Shown one piece after another: positions 49,401-58,103 of a stretch of DNA of 64,000 nucleotides. The DNA is from AC-32 sp038237925. Its GTDB lineage: Bacteria > Actinomycetota > Thermoleophilia > Gaiellales > Gaiellaceae. The position numbers and the translations under genes are program-made. Positions within the stretch are counted from its first letter, which is position 1, and each line of letters opens with the position of its first letter. The notes beneath the pieces are model-generated. The model was not told the origin of the DNA. It saw nothing but the letters and a program-made list of their open reading frames with translations, and made no database searches. Location: assembly GCA_038237925.1 (NCBI GenBank), contig JBBRYF010000001.1:248001-312000 (forward strand), given 5' to 3'.

Positions 49401-50546
49401 GTGAACGACGCGCTGATCGTCGACTCCGTCCGCTCGCCGATCGGGAAGCGGAACGGGACGCTCGCGTCGCTGCGCGCGGACGAGCTCGCCGGTCAGGTGT
49501 TGAACGGGCTCGTAGAGCGGAACGGCCTTGATCCGGCCGAGGTCGAGGACGTGCAGATGGGCTGCGTCTCGCAGGTCGGCGAGCAGGGCTGGAACCTCGC
49601 GCGGATGGCGGCCCTCGTGGCGGGCTGGCCAGAGTCGGTCGCAGGCACGACCGTCGACCGGCAGTGCGGATCATCGCTGCAGGCAGCCTTCAACGCCGCG
49701 GCCGCTGTGCGGTCGGGCCAGCTCGACGTTGTCGTCGCAGCGGGAGTCGAGTCGATGTCGCGCGTGCCGATGGGCTCGAGCGGCGGCGACATCGCCGACT
49801 CGCTGCTCGAGCGCTGGGAGATCGTGCCGCAGGGGATCTCGGCAGAGCTGATCGCGGAGGAGTGGGAGCTCTCGCGTGAGGAGCTCGACGCGTACTCCTA
49901 CGAGTCCCACCGGCGCGCTCTCGCCGCGATCGAGGAAGGCCGCTTCGAGCGCGAGCTCGTCCCGGTTGAGGTCTCGAACCCGCACGCGGGGGTGCTCTTC
50001 GCCGTGGACGAGACGCCGCGGGCGGAAACGTCGTTGGAGGCACTCGCCGCGCTTCGGCCCGCCTTCATGCCGGACGGGAAGGTGACCGCGGGGAACTCGA
50101 GCCAGATCTGCGACGGCGCCGCCGCGGTGCTCGTCGCGAGCGAGGCCGCGTGCGCGCGGCTCGGTCTGGAGCCTCGTGGCCGCTTCGTCTCGTTCGGCGT
50201 CGTCGGCGTCGATCCGCGGCTGATGCTGCACGGGAACCCGCAGGCGTGTGACCGCGCACTCGCGCGGGCCGGCATCGGCTGGGACGATGTCGCCGTGGTG
50301 GAGGTGAACGAGGCGTTCGCATCGGTCGCGCTCCAGTTCATGCGCGACACCGGCCTCGAGGAGCGCTGGGCCGACGTCAACCCGAACGGCGGCGGAATCT
50401 CCCTCGGCCACCCGCTTGGTGCCACCGGGGCGCGCATCACCGCGACGCTCCTGAACGAGCTCGAGCGGCGCGATGCTCGCTACGGCGTCGCGACGATGTG
50501 CATCGGCTTCGGCCAAGCGATCGCCGCGGTGATCGAGCGCGTCTGA
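49401..50546 (+). CDS. Acetyl-CoA acyltransferase (thiolase)
   Basis: The 381-residue thiolase has the catalytic Cys89 in VDRQCGSSLQA, NEAFASVAL, GHPLGATGARI with its His, and the final CIGFGQ Cys-loop (usual CxGxG as C-I-G-F-G). It either cleaves 3-ketoacyl-CoA or condenses acetyl-CoA. The gene precedes a 3-hydroxyacyl-CoA dehydrogenase on the same strand, which suggests a beta-oxidation or butanoyl-CoA pathway. The spacing to TAGACT selects GTG 49401. Confidence 0.93.
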   Translation: MNDALIVDSVRSPIGKRNGTLASLRADELAGQVLNGLVERNGLDPAEVEDVQMGCVSQVGEQGWNLARMAALVAGWPESVAGTTVDRQCGSSLQAAFNAAAAVRSGQLDVVVAAGVESMSRVPMGSSGGDIADSLLERWEIVPQGISAELIAEEWELSREELDAYSYESHRRALAAIEEGRFERELVPVEVSNPHAGVLFAVDETPRAETSLEALAALRPAFMPDGKVTAGNSSQICDGAAAVLVASEAACARLGLEPRGRFVSFGVVGVDPRLMLHGNPQACDRALARAGIGWDDVAVVEVNEAFASVALQFMRDTGLEERWADVNPNGGGISLGHPLGATGARITATLLNELERRDARYGVATMCIGFGQAIAAVIERV

Positions 50547-50581
50547 CGACCCTCGCGAAGTCACACTTCCGCCGCGAAGCC

Positions 50582-50644
50582 GTCACAGACACGTGACGAA
50601 TTCGCCGGTACTCTCAAAAACGGGGGCTAGGGGCCGAAGGCCCC
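50582..50644. terminator. Hairpins between thiolase and dehydrogenase genes
   Basis: GTCAC-N6-GTGAC (50582-50597) and GGGGCC-GAA-GGCCCC (50630-50644) can form stems. The second is a plausible terminator for the thiolase gene. Confidence 0.5.
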
Positions 50645-50707
50645 GGGGGAATTGGTTTCACGCACGCACGTGGTCCTCCGAGCGCGTAACGCATAGGATC
50701 GCGCGCC

Positions 50708-51562
50708 GTGGAGATCTCCCGCGTCGGCGTGGTCGGGCTCGGCACGATGGGTGCCGGGATCGCCCAGGTCTGCCTCCAGGCTGGGCTCGAGGTGGTCGGC
50801 CGCGAGGTCGAACCCGAGCTCGGCGAGCGGGCGCGCGAGCGGATCGACCATTACCTGACCCGCGGTGTCGAGAAGGAGCGTCTGACACAGGACGAGAAGG
50901 ACGCTGCGCTTGGGCGTCTCACCCTCACGACCGAGCTCGGTGACCTCAGCTCGTGCCAACTCGTGATCGAGGCCGCGTTCGAGGATCTCGGCGTCAAGCG
51001 CGAGCTGTTCGGCGAGCTCGACCGGCTAGTCCCGCCTCCGGCGCTCCTGGCGACGAACACGTCCGCGCTGTCGATCACCCAGATCGCGAACGCGACCGCC
51101 CAACCCGAGCGCGTCGTAGGCCTGCACTTCTTCAACCCCGCGCCCGTGCTCCCACTCGTCGAGGTCGTGCGCACGGCCCGCACCAGCGACGAAGCTTTCG
51201 ACGCGGCGTACGGCTTCGCACAGCGGATCGGCAAGGAGCCGGTCGCCTGCAACGACACACCCGGCTTCATCGTCAACCGGATCCTGATCCCGCTCCTGAA
51301 CGACTGCGTGCGCGTCCTCGACGAGGCCCGCGTGAGTCCGGAAGACGTCGACCGGGCGATGCGCTTCGGCGTCAACTGGCCGATCGGGCCCTGCGCGCTG
51401 ATCGATCTGATCGGCATCGACGTCCACGTGCACGCCTCCGAGGCGCTGCACGGTAGGCTCGGCGAGGAACGGATGGCGCCGCCTGAGCGCCTCCTCAACA
51501 TGCAGCGCGAGGGCCGGCTCGGCCGCAAGAGCGGCCTCGGCTTCTACGACTACCGGTCCTAG
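50708..51562 (+). CDS. 3-hydroxyacyl-CoA (3-hydroxybutyryl-CoA) dehydrogenase
   Basis: The 284-residue enzyme has the NAD-binding VGVVGLGTMGAGIAQ, the catalytic segment VIEAAFEDLGVKRELFGEL, NTSALSITQIA, GLHFFNPAP (catalytic His), and NDTPGFIVNRIL in the C-terminal domain. It oxidises 3-hydroxyacyl-CoA and pairs functionally with the thiolase upstream. GTG 50708 has TAGGAT 8 bases ahead. Its stop overlaps the opposing gene in a CTAG. Confidence 0.94.
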   Translation: MEISRVGVVGLGTMGAGIAQVCLQAGLEVVGREVEPELGERARERIDHYLTRGVEKERLTQDEKDAALGRLTLTTELGDLSSCQLVIEAAFEDLGVKRELFGELDRLVPPPALLATNTSALSITQIANATAQPERVVGLHFFNPAPVLPLVEVVRTARTSDEAFDAAYGFAQRIGKEPVACNDTPGFIVNRILIPLLNDCVRVLDEARVSPEDVDRAMRFGVNWPIGPCALIDLIGIDVHVHASEALHGRLGEERMAPPERLLNMQREGRLGRKSGLGFYDYRS

Positions 51563-53184
51563 CGCACCAGGCGCGCCCAGACGTTCTCGACCAGGCGCGA
51601 CACGGCGGGCTCGTTGATCGACGCCGCGAAGTTGACGACCCCGGCGGCGAAGACCCGCGCGCCCGAAGGCGTGTCGTAATAGGTCATCTCCGCGTCGTGT
51701 TGGCCGATCAAGTGTGGAATCCGCGCGAGCACGCGCGTGCCGGGCGGCGAGCTAGGCGCCCGCGCGTCGATCTCGATCCCGTACCGCCCGAAGGACGAGC
51801 CGCTCCGCAGGCCCGTTCCGGCGAAGGCCCACGCCGTCCCGGCCACTCCCTGCGCGAGGTAGGGCGCCTGAGCGGAGCCGTAGTTGCTCGCGGACCACTG
51901 GACGCCGACGAGCGACGCCTCGGGGCGCCCGAGCCTGCGCCACACCTGGATGCGTCGCAGCACCTGGCCGCCGCGCTTGACCTTCCAGAAGAAGTTGTTC
52001 GCCGAGAGGAACATCAGCCGCCCGCCGAGGTCGCGGAAGCGACGGACGACGTCGTACGCATGCGAGCTCACGTACTCCTCATGCCCGGGGAAGACGACCA
52101 CGTCGTACGCGCGCCTGAGGGCGTCGCCGGTGCGAACGTGCTCGAGGTCGTCGTCGGAGAGGTAGTCGACGGCTTTGCCTGTCCGGTTGAGCCAGGAGAT
52201 GAAGCTGAGGTCCCAGTCGCGGAAGCGGAAGGGGACGCCGAAATCCAGATACGGCCGGCGCAGATCGACGGTGGGGCTCGCGCCGCCGACGTACCAGCTA
52301 TCGCCCCAGCCGTCGCCGTTCACATCGAAGAAGTTGTAGGCCTGCCAAGTGTTCGTCGAGAGGACAACCGCGACCCGGTGCTCGCCGAGCACGCGTGGCC
52401 GGAGGATCAACGGCGCGTACCCGACCCGCCCATCGGACGCGGTCACGCGCAGGAAGTAGAGGCCGCTCTGCGGGACGCCCGCGTGACTGATCTGCACGTA
52501 GTGCGTTGCGCTCCCGTGACGCTGCCAGTCGAGCCGCACCGCCGGAGAGACGGCGACGCCGCCGGTGCGCAGATCGCGCACGGTCGGACGCGGGACGCTC
52601 GCGAACGAGAAGAGCTGCAGTCGCACGCGCCGCGCGTCGGTGGTGATCCCGACGGTCGCCTCGCCTCCGATCGGATAGCTCCTCGCCAGGAAACCCGCCT
52701 CGAGCCCCTGCACGCGCACGACCAGGCCGCTCGTGAGGTGGTGTCGACGCGGCGGCTCGTAGCCGTAGACGCGCCGGCCGCCGCTCGCGCCCGTGACGGC
52801 GAAGCGGACGAGGTACGTGCGGTCGGGCGTCGAGCGCCGTGGCCGCCAGGCGATGACGTGCGCCCCCCCCGACAGGCGGCGGCGCGTGGTCCAGATCGTC
52901 TGCACAGGGCGGCGCACCTCGTCGGTCGCGACCACGCGCACCTCGACGGTTGCCTCGCGGTCGAGCTTGAAGCGGATCAGCGCGCGGTCGCGAAAGCCGT
53001 CGCCGTTCGGGCTGACCGTCGCGAGCCAGGGCGTGTCACCCGCGAACGGCGTGCCGCCGTTTGAGATCCGCAGGCCGAGCAATCGCGGCGGGCCGGACTG
53101 AGCGGGCGCGGACGCGGACGCGGCGAGGCCCACGACGGCTGCCGCCACCGCAAAGAGCCCCGCTCCTCGTCCTCGTTTACGCAT
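51559..53184 (-). CDS. Secreted protein with a DMFase beta-subunit-like domain
   Basis: The 541-residue product has a signal peptide (about 1-29), an N-terminal beta-rich region with FSPNGDGFRDRALIRFKLD-like repeats (SPNGDGFRD, a calcium-type loop), and a C-terminal domain resembling the beta subunit of N,N-dimethylformamidase: VLSTNTWQAYNFFDVNGDG, DYLSDDDLEH, VVFPGHEEYVSSHAYDVV. Homologs of this domain are often extracellular and of unknown substrate. ATG 53184 gives a good signal peptide and has AAGGA next to it. Confidence 0.75.
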   Translation of the reverse strand: MRKRGRGAGLFAVAAAVVGLAASASAPAQSGPPRLLGLRISNGGTPFAGDTPWLATVSPNGDGFRDRALIRFKLDREATVEVRVVATDEVRRPVQTIWTTRRRLSGGAHVIAWRPRRSTPDRTYLVRFAVTGASGGRRVYGYEPPRRHHLTSGLVVRVQGLEAGFLARSYPIGGEATVGITTDARRVRLQLFSFASVPRPTVRDLRTGGVAVSPAVRLDWQRHGSATHYVQISHAGVPQSGLYFLRVTASDGRVGYAPLILRPRVLGEHRVAVVLSTNTWQAYNFFDVNGDGWGDSWYVGGASPTVDLRRPYLDFGVPFRFRDWDLSFISWLNRTGKAVDYLSDDDLEHVRTGDALRRAYDVVVFPGHEEYVSSHAYDVVRRFRDLGGRLMFLSANNFFWKVKRGGQVLRRIQVWRRLGRPEASLVGVQWSASNYGSAQAPYLAQGVAGTAWAFAGTGLRSGSSFGRYGIEIDARAPSSPPGTRVLARIPHLIGQHDAEMTYYDTPSGARVFAAGVVNFAASINEPAVSRLVENVWARLVR

Positions 53185-53238
53185 TCCTTACAACCCGCTT
53201 ATCCCCAACACATCAAGGGTGCCGATACTGTCGAACGT

Positions 53239-53727
53239 ATGCGGCGTTTACTCATTGTGACCGCGGTCCTCGCAGCGTTCACGGTACCGCTCGCGCTGGC
53301 GGTCGCCATCCCCGGCGACGGCACGCTCTCGGTGAAGCGCGGCCGCGGCTCGGTCGTGCTCAAGCTCAAGGGCACCGTGATCGGGCGCGTGGCGAGGAAC
53401 GGGCGCGTCCAGGTGCACGATTTCCGGCCGTTCGACGGCAACGACCCGCAGCTCACGTGCCGGCCGCACGTCCGCCGCATCGGCGCCGGCACCTGGCTCT
53501 GCAAGGGACGCAATATCGGCTTCCGCGTCGACGACGGGCGCTTCAACGTCAACGTCCGCGGCGCCGGAATCTCGATCTCTGCGGTCGGCCGCGGGCCGGT
53601 TACCGTCGACGGGGTGGGCGACACCGGCGTCAACGACGGCGTGTTGTCGGTCGACTCCGCGCCGTACGAGTCGCTTCCGGACGAGCCGACGACGATCTTC
53701 CTCGGGACGCCGCCGGCCGGGGGCTGA
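53239..53727 (+). CDS. Secreted beta-strand-rich protein, unknown function
   Basis: The 162-residue product has a signal peptide (about 1-22, ending ALA) and a strand-rich domain (GTLSVKRGRGSVVLKLKG, GISISAVGRGPVTVDGVGD) ending with DSAPYESLPDEPTTIFLG. The repeated short strands resemble a small beta-helix. No family function is known. ATG 53239 has TACTGT 7 bases upstream. The two-component system follows after 25 bases. Confidence 0.65.
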   Translation: MRRLLIVTAVLAAFTVPLALAVAIPGDGTLSVKRGRGSVVLKLKGTVIGRVARNGRVQVHDFRPFDGNDPQLTCRPHVRRIGAGTWLCKGRNIGFRVDDGRFNVNVRGAGISISAVGRGPVTVDGVGDTGVNDGVLSVDSAPYESLPDEPTTIFLGTPPAGG

Positions 53728-53752
53728 CGGCCGTCTCTGGCATCCTGACGTC

Positions 53753-54460
53753 ATGGGAGCCCAGGCGCAGACGGTGTTGGTGGTCGAGGACGAGTCCTCG
53801 ATCGCCTCGTTCGTCGCGCTCTATTTGAAGAACGCGGGCTACGGAGTCCGCACCGTCGCCACCGGCGGCGAGGCGCTGATCCAGGCCGAGGCCGAGAAGC
53901 CCGACCTGATCATCCTCGACTTGATGCTCCCGGACGTGGACGGGATCGAGGTCTGCCGCCGCCTTCGTCAGAACTCGGACGTGCCGATCCTGATGCTCAC
54001 CGCGCGTGACGAAGACGTCGACAAGATCATCGGGCTCGAGGTCGGCGCCGACGACTACCTGACCAAGCCGTTCAACCCGCGCGAGCTGGTCGCGCGCGTC
54101 AAGTCCATCCTGCGCCGTTCGGTTCCCGACCGCCGCGACGTCGAGTCGAAGCAGATCAAGCACGGCGACCTCGACATCGACGCCGGTCGCCGCGAGGCGC
54201 GGGTCTCCGGGGAGGAGGTCCAGCTTGCCCCGAAGGAGTTCGACCTGCTCTGGGAGCTGCTCGACCACAAGGGCCTCGTGCTGACGCGGGACCAGTTGCT
54301 CGAGCGCGTCTGGGGCTACACCTTCGCCGGCGATACCCGCACGGTGGACGTCCATGTGCGCCAGCTGCGCCGCAAGCTCGGGCAGGCATCGCCGATCGTC
54401 ACGGTCTGGGGGGTCGGCTACAAGGTCGCTCCCGCGCGGGACGCGGCGGTCAGCGCCTAG
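53753..54460 (+). CDS. OmpR/PhoB-family response regulator
   Basis: The 235-residue regulator has a receiver domain (acidic VEDESS, phospho-acceptor Asp56 in ILDLMLP, Thr in LMLTARDED, Lys in YLTKPFNP) and a winged-helix DNA-binding domain (about 135-230; LAPKEFDLLWELLDHKG, TVDVHVRQLRRKLG, VWGVGYK). It is coupled to the downstream histidine kinase with a 13-base gap, so they form a complete two-component system. The regulon is unknown. Confidence 0.95.
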   Translation: MGAQAQTVLVVEDESSIASFVALYLKNAGYGVRTVATGGEALIQAEAEKPDLIILDLMLPDVDGIEVCRRLRQNSDVPILMLTARDEDVDKIIGLEVGADDYLTKPFNPRELVARVKSILRRSVPDRRDVESKQIKHGDLDIDAGRREARVSGEEVQLAPKEFDLLWELLDHKGLVLTRDQLLERVWGYTFAGDTRTVDVHVRQLRRKLGQASPIVTVWGVGYKVAPARDAAVSA

Positions 54461-54473
54461 GCGGCCGGCCGCG

Positions 54474-55847
54474 ATGCTGCGGTCGCTGCGCTTCCAGCTT
54501 CCGGCCCTCTTCCTGCTCGGCGTGCTCGTGGCCGGGCTTGTCTCGGCGGCGATCGCGTTGCGGCTCTTCCGCGGGTATGCGCAGAGCCAATCGCGGGAGC
54601 AGGCCTACGCGGAGCTGAAGAAAGAGTCCGGCGGTCTGGTTCAGCTGTACGGGCAGCAAGCGGGCCGGAAGCTCCTGTCCGCGAAGCGCCTGGAGCTCGC
54701 CACGGGCGACCGGATCTACTACCGCGGCCTCGACCTGTTCCCGGGGCAGGGCCCTGCCTTCCGGTTGCTGCCCGCGAAGGCCGTCGACTCCGGACGTGTG
54801 AGGCGGCGGGAGTTGGTGCTGTTCGTGTTCCACCCGCCGGATGCCCGAACCAAGCTACTCGCGGCGGCGCGTCCCTTGAAGGTCGGCCGGAAGTTCTGGG
54901 GGACGATCGTCGTCGCCAAGCCGGAGGCGGTGCTCGCGCAACGCTGGCTTGCGTTGATCGAGCGCCTCTTGCTCGCGTTCGCCGGGGGCGTGCTGGTCGC
55001 TGGGGCGTTCGCCTGGTACCTCTCGCGCCGAATCACGACGCCGGTGCTCCAGCTCTCCGCCGCGGCGGACGAGGTCGCGCGCGGGAGCTACGACGTCGAC
55101 GTACCGAGCGGCGGCGGCGGCGAGATCGGGATGCTCGCCGACCGCTTCCGCGAGATGGCGTCACGTCTCGGCGAGGCCGAGGAGCTGGAGCGGAACTTCC
55201 TGATGACGGTCACGCACGAGCTGCGCACGCCGCTGACCGCGATCCGCGGGCACGTCGAAGCTCTGCGCGAGGGCCTTGTCACCGACGAGGAGTCGCGGGT
55301 CGCATCGCTGACCGTGATCGCTGCCGAGGCCGCGCGGCTCGAGCGCCTGGTCGGAGACGTGCTCGACCTGGCGAAGCTCGATGCGCATCGCTTCACCGTG
55401 ATGAGCGAGGAGGTCGACATGCAGGCGCTCGCCGATCGCGCGTACAGCGCGTTCAGCGAGGAGGCTCGCCGCCGCGGGATCGACTACGACTGCAACCTCG
55501 AAGCGAAGCCGGTGATCATCTCCGACGGCGACCGCGTCCTCCAGATCATCTCCAACCTGCTCGCGAATGCCTTCCGCTGGACACCGGACGGCGGGCGCGT
55601 CGGCCTCGAGCTGACCGCGACCGACGGCACGGTCTACGTCGTGGTGGCCGATAGCGGTCCCGGGATCCCGCCGTCCGAGCGTGAGCGGATCTTCCGGCCG
55701 TTCTGGTCGCGCGGCGGAGGGGGGACCGGGCTCGGGCTCGCGATCGCCCGCGAGCTCGCGAGCGCCCTCGGCGGCCGTATCAGCCTCGACAGCTCGCCCA
55801 CCCGCGGCAGCCGCTTCGAGCTCCTTCTGCCCGTGCGCCCCCGGTAG
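54474..55847 (+). CDS. Sensor histidine kinase with HAMP domain
   Basis: The 457-residue kinase has a first membrane span (about 8-28), an extracytoplasmic sensor domain (about 30-158), a second span (160-183), HAMP (184-238) and a kinase core: His248 in THELRTPL, N-box NLLANAFRWTP, G1 VADSGPGIPP and G2 GTGLGLAIA. It should phosphorylate the OmpR-type regulator encoded just upstream. The ATG at 54474 lies 13 bases after the regulator stop. Confidence 0.94.
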   Translation: MLRSLRFQLPALFLLGVLVAGLVSAAIALRLFRGYAQSQSREQAYAELKKESGGLVQLYGQQAGRKLLSAKRLELATGDRIYYRGLDLFPGQGPAFRLLPAKAVDSGRVRRRELVLFVFHPPDARTKLLAAARPLKVGRKFWGTIVVAKPEAVLAQRWLALIERLLLAFAGGVLVAGAFAWYLSRRITTPVLQLSAAADEVARGSYDVDVPSGGGGEIGMLADRFREMASRLGEAEELERNFLMTVTHELRTPLTAIRGHVEALREGLVTDEESRVASLTVIAAEAARLERLVGDVLDLAKLDAHRFTVMSEEVDMQALADRAYSAFSEEARRRGIDYDCNLEAKPVIISDGDRVLQIISNLLANAFRWTPDGGRVGLELTATDGTVYVVVADSGPGIPPSERERIFRPFWSRGGGGTGLGLAIARELASALGGRISLDSSPTRGSRFELLLPVRPR

Positions 55848-55856
55848 CCTCCGCCC

Positions 55857-56759
55857 GTGGTCGCCGCCCCCGAGCTCGTCGAGCTGCCGCGCCGGCGCTC
55901 GCCCGCCCGCGCCGCTCTCGTGGCGCTGCGCCCGCGGCAGTGGTCGAAGAACCTGCTCGTGTTCGCCGGGCTCGTCTTCGCGGCCAAGCTCGGTGACGCG
56001 GGTCGCTGGCTCGACACCTGTCTCTGCTTCGTCGCCTACTGTTCGATCTCGAGCGCGGCCTACCTGGCGAACGACCTCCGTGACCGGGACGACGACCGTT
56101 TGCACCCCGTGAAGCGTTCGCGGCCGATCGCGCGGGGGGAGCTGTCGCGTCGCGCCGCGCTGACGATGACCGCGGGGCTCGCCGTGCTCGCGCTCGCACT
56201 GGCCGCGCCGCGGGGACTCGTGTCGCTGCTGCTCGTCGCCGCCTTCGCGGTGCTCCAGGCCGCGTACACGCTGCGGCTCAAGCACGTGGTGCTGCTCGAC
56301 GTCTCCGCGATCGCAGCGCTCTTCCTGGTGCGCGCGGCCGCGGGCGCCGAGGCCGTCCGCGTGCCGATCTCCGGGTGGCTGCTGCTCTGCACGGCCCTGC
56401 TCGCGCTCTTCCTCGCGCTCGCGAAGCGCCGCGGCGAGCTCGTCCTCGTCGGTGCGCAGCGAACCCCCGGCCGGGCGGTGCTCGAGGGGTACTCGCTCGA
56501 GCTCGTCGACCAACTGACCGGAATCGTCGCCTCGGCGACGGTCATCGTCTACGCGATCTACACCCTCACCGGCGACCACTCGCGCGCCCTGCTCGCGACG
56601 GTGCCGTTCGTCGTCTTCGGAGTCTTCCGCTACCTGCTGCTGATGCACCGCGACGACATCGGGGAAGAGCCGGAGCAGGTGCTGCTCACCGACGTGCCGA
56701 TCCTACTCGCCGTGGCCGGCTGGATCGCGACGGCGGCCGCGATCCTCGCGCTGACCTGA
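55857..56759 (+). CDS. UbiA-family prenyltransferase (decaprenyl-phosphate phosphoribosyltransferase-like)
   Basis: The 300-residue membrane protein has about eight spans and starts with LRPRQWSKNLLVFAGLVFA, the pattern of UbiA-type DPPR synthases that make decaprenyl-phosphate ribose for arabinan synthesis. The prenyl-diphosphate site is NDLRDRDDD with HPVKRSRPIA; the second site is present as LVGAQ...LEGYS. The exact acceptor is inferred. GTG 55857 follows TAGCCT by 6 bases. Its TGA overlaps the flippase-like gene. Confidence 0.85.
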   Translation: MVAAPELVELPRRRSPARAALVALRPRQWSKNLLVFAGLVFAAKLGDAGRWLDTCLCFVAYCSISSAAYLANDLRDRDDDRLHPVKRSRPIARGELSRRAALTMTAGLAVLALALAAPRGLVSLLLVAAFAVLQAAYTLRLKHVVLLDVSAIAALFLVRAAAGAEAVRVPISGWLLLCTALLALFLALAKRRGELVLVGAQRTPGRAVLEGYSLELVDQLTGIVASATVIVYAIYTLTGDHSRALLATVPFVVFGVFRYLLLMHRDDIGEEPEQVLLTDVPILLAVAGWIATAAAILALT

Positions 56760-57661
56760 AGCGCGGAGTCGTCCTCGTCGTCGCCCTCGCGGCGGCCGTT
56801 GTGCTCGGGCTCGGGCTGTACGCCGACTTCGGCAAGCTCGGCGACGAGCTCGCGAGCTTCCGCTGGGAGCTGTTCCCGCTCGCCCTCGCGCTGACGGCGC
56901 TGAACTACTTGCTGCGCTTCTGGCGCTGGCAGCGCTACCTCGCGCGGCTGGAGATCGAGGTGCCCGTGGGTCGGAGCTTCGCGATCTTCGTCGCGGGCCT
57001 GACGATGACGATCACGCCTGCGAAGCTCGGGGAGCTGCTCAAGTGCGGCCTGCTGCGCCGGTCCTTCGCGGTGCCCGTGCGCCGCTCGGCGCCGGTCGTG
57101 CTGGCGGAGCGGATCACGGACGCGACCGGTGTGGTCGTGCTCGCGGTGGCGGGCGGTGCCGGCACGCGTAGCTGGCCGCTGCTGCTGATCGCCCTCGTCG
57201 CTGTCGCGGGAATTGTGGCCCTCGTCCGCAGCCCGCTGCTCGAGCGGTTCGCGCGCCTGGGCGAGGCTCCGGGCGCGGCTCGCGCGCTGCTCGGGCCCGG
57301 CTTGCTCGCGGGCATGACGCTGCTCTCAGCTGCGTCGTGGCTCTGCGAGTGCCTCGCCGCCTACGTCTGCGTGCGCGGGCTGCGGCTCGGCCTCTCGCTC
57401 CCGGACACGATCGTGGTGTTCTCGCTCGGCAGCCTGGCCGGGGCGTTGTCGTTCCTGCCCGGCGGCCTCGGGGTTGCCGAGACGAGCATGACTGGCCTGA
57501 TCCGGGTGCTCGGGGATGCGCCGAAGGCCGCTGCGGCCGCGGCGACCGTGCTGATCAGGCTCGCGACGCTCTGGTTCGCGGTCTTGCTCGGATTGATTGG
57601 GCTGGCGGTGGAGGAGCGGCTCGCCCGGGCTCAGCCGGTGCGGCGCTCTTCCATGCGGTAG
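56756..57661 (+). CDS. Flippase-like integral membrane protein (LPG_synthase_TM/UPF0104), CTG start suspected
   Basis: The 301-residue protein has about eight spans and the family segments LNYLLRFWRWQRYLARL, TITPAKLGELLKCGLLRR and LSFLPGGLGVAETSMTGLI. Relatives act as lysylphosphatidylglycerol flippases or as glycolipid transporters. Next to a UbiA-type enzyme it may move a polyprenyl-linked sugar. No ATG or GTG stands at the expected start; CTG 56756 overlaps the upstream TGA (CTGA) and gives a complete first span, whereas GTG 56801 would cut it. Confidence 0.78.
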   Translation: MKRGVVLVVALAAAVVLGLGLYADFGKLGDELASFRWELFPLALALTALNYLLRFWRWQRYLARLEIEVPVGRSFAIFVAGLTMTITPAKLGELLKCGLLRRSFAVPVRRSAPVVLAERITDATGVVVLAVAGGAGTRSWPLLLIALVAVAGIVALVRSPLLERFARLGEAPGAARALLGPGLLAGMTLLSAASWLCECLAAYVCVRGLRLGLSLPDTIVVFSLGSLAGALSFLPGGLGVAETSMTGLIRVLGDAPKAAAAAATVLIRLATLWFAVLLGLIGLAVEERLARAQPVRRSSMR

Positions 57662-58077
57662 ACCATCGCGCCTTCGCCGGACTCGATCTTCCGCTCGAGC
57701 GCCGTCAGCCTGCGCTCCACGGACTTCCAGCTCGACGTGATCAGGTCGACGAGTAGCCCCAGGTCGTCCACCCGCGCGTGCCGCTCCGAGAGCAGGTCGC
57801 CCTCGACCCGTTCGAGCCGGCGGATCACCTGGTTCATGAGCCCGCGGATCTCGGCAAGGTTGCGCCCGACCGGCCGCACCTGCTCGCGGAGACCGTCGGT
57901 GACCGCGTCCTCGACCTTCGCCGGGATCGTCGCCTCGAGCTCGGCCGCGGTTTGGGCGAGCGCTTCGACTTGCGCACGGGCGCGTTCCAACGCCGCGTCG
58001 ACCGCGGCTGCGTCGGGGCGGCCCTCGGCGGCCTCACGGAGCCGCTCGCGTGCTCTGTCGATGGCGTCGTCGGTCAT
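57631..58077 (-). CDS. Coiled-coil protein, unknown function
   Basis: The 148-residue product is almost entirely helical with heptad-like spacing (RARERLREAAEGRPDAAAVD, RLERVEGDLLSERHARV, VERRLTALERKIESGEG). It has no membrane span or signal. The last 31 bases overlap the end of the opposing flippase-like gene, and it is divergent from queA across 26 bases. Its role is not recognised. Confidence 0.65.
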   Translation of the reverse strand: MTDDAIDRARERLREAAEGRPDAAAVDAALERARAQVEALAQTAAELEATIPAKVEDAVTDGLREQVRPVGRNLAEIRGLMNQVIRRLERVEGDLLSERHARVDDLGLLVDLITSSWKSVERRLTALERKIESGEGAMVYRMEERRTG

Positions 58078-58103
58078 GGCGGCAACGATAGCGTTCCCGT
58101 CGG

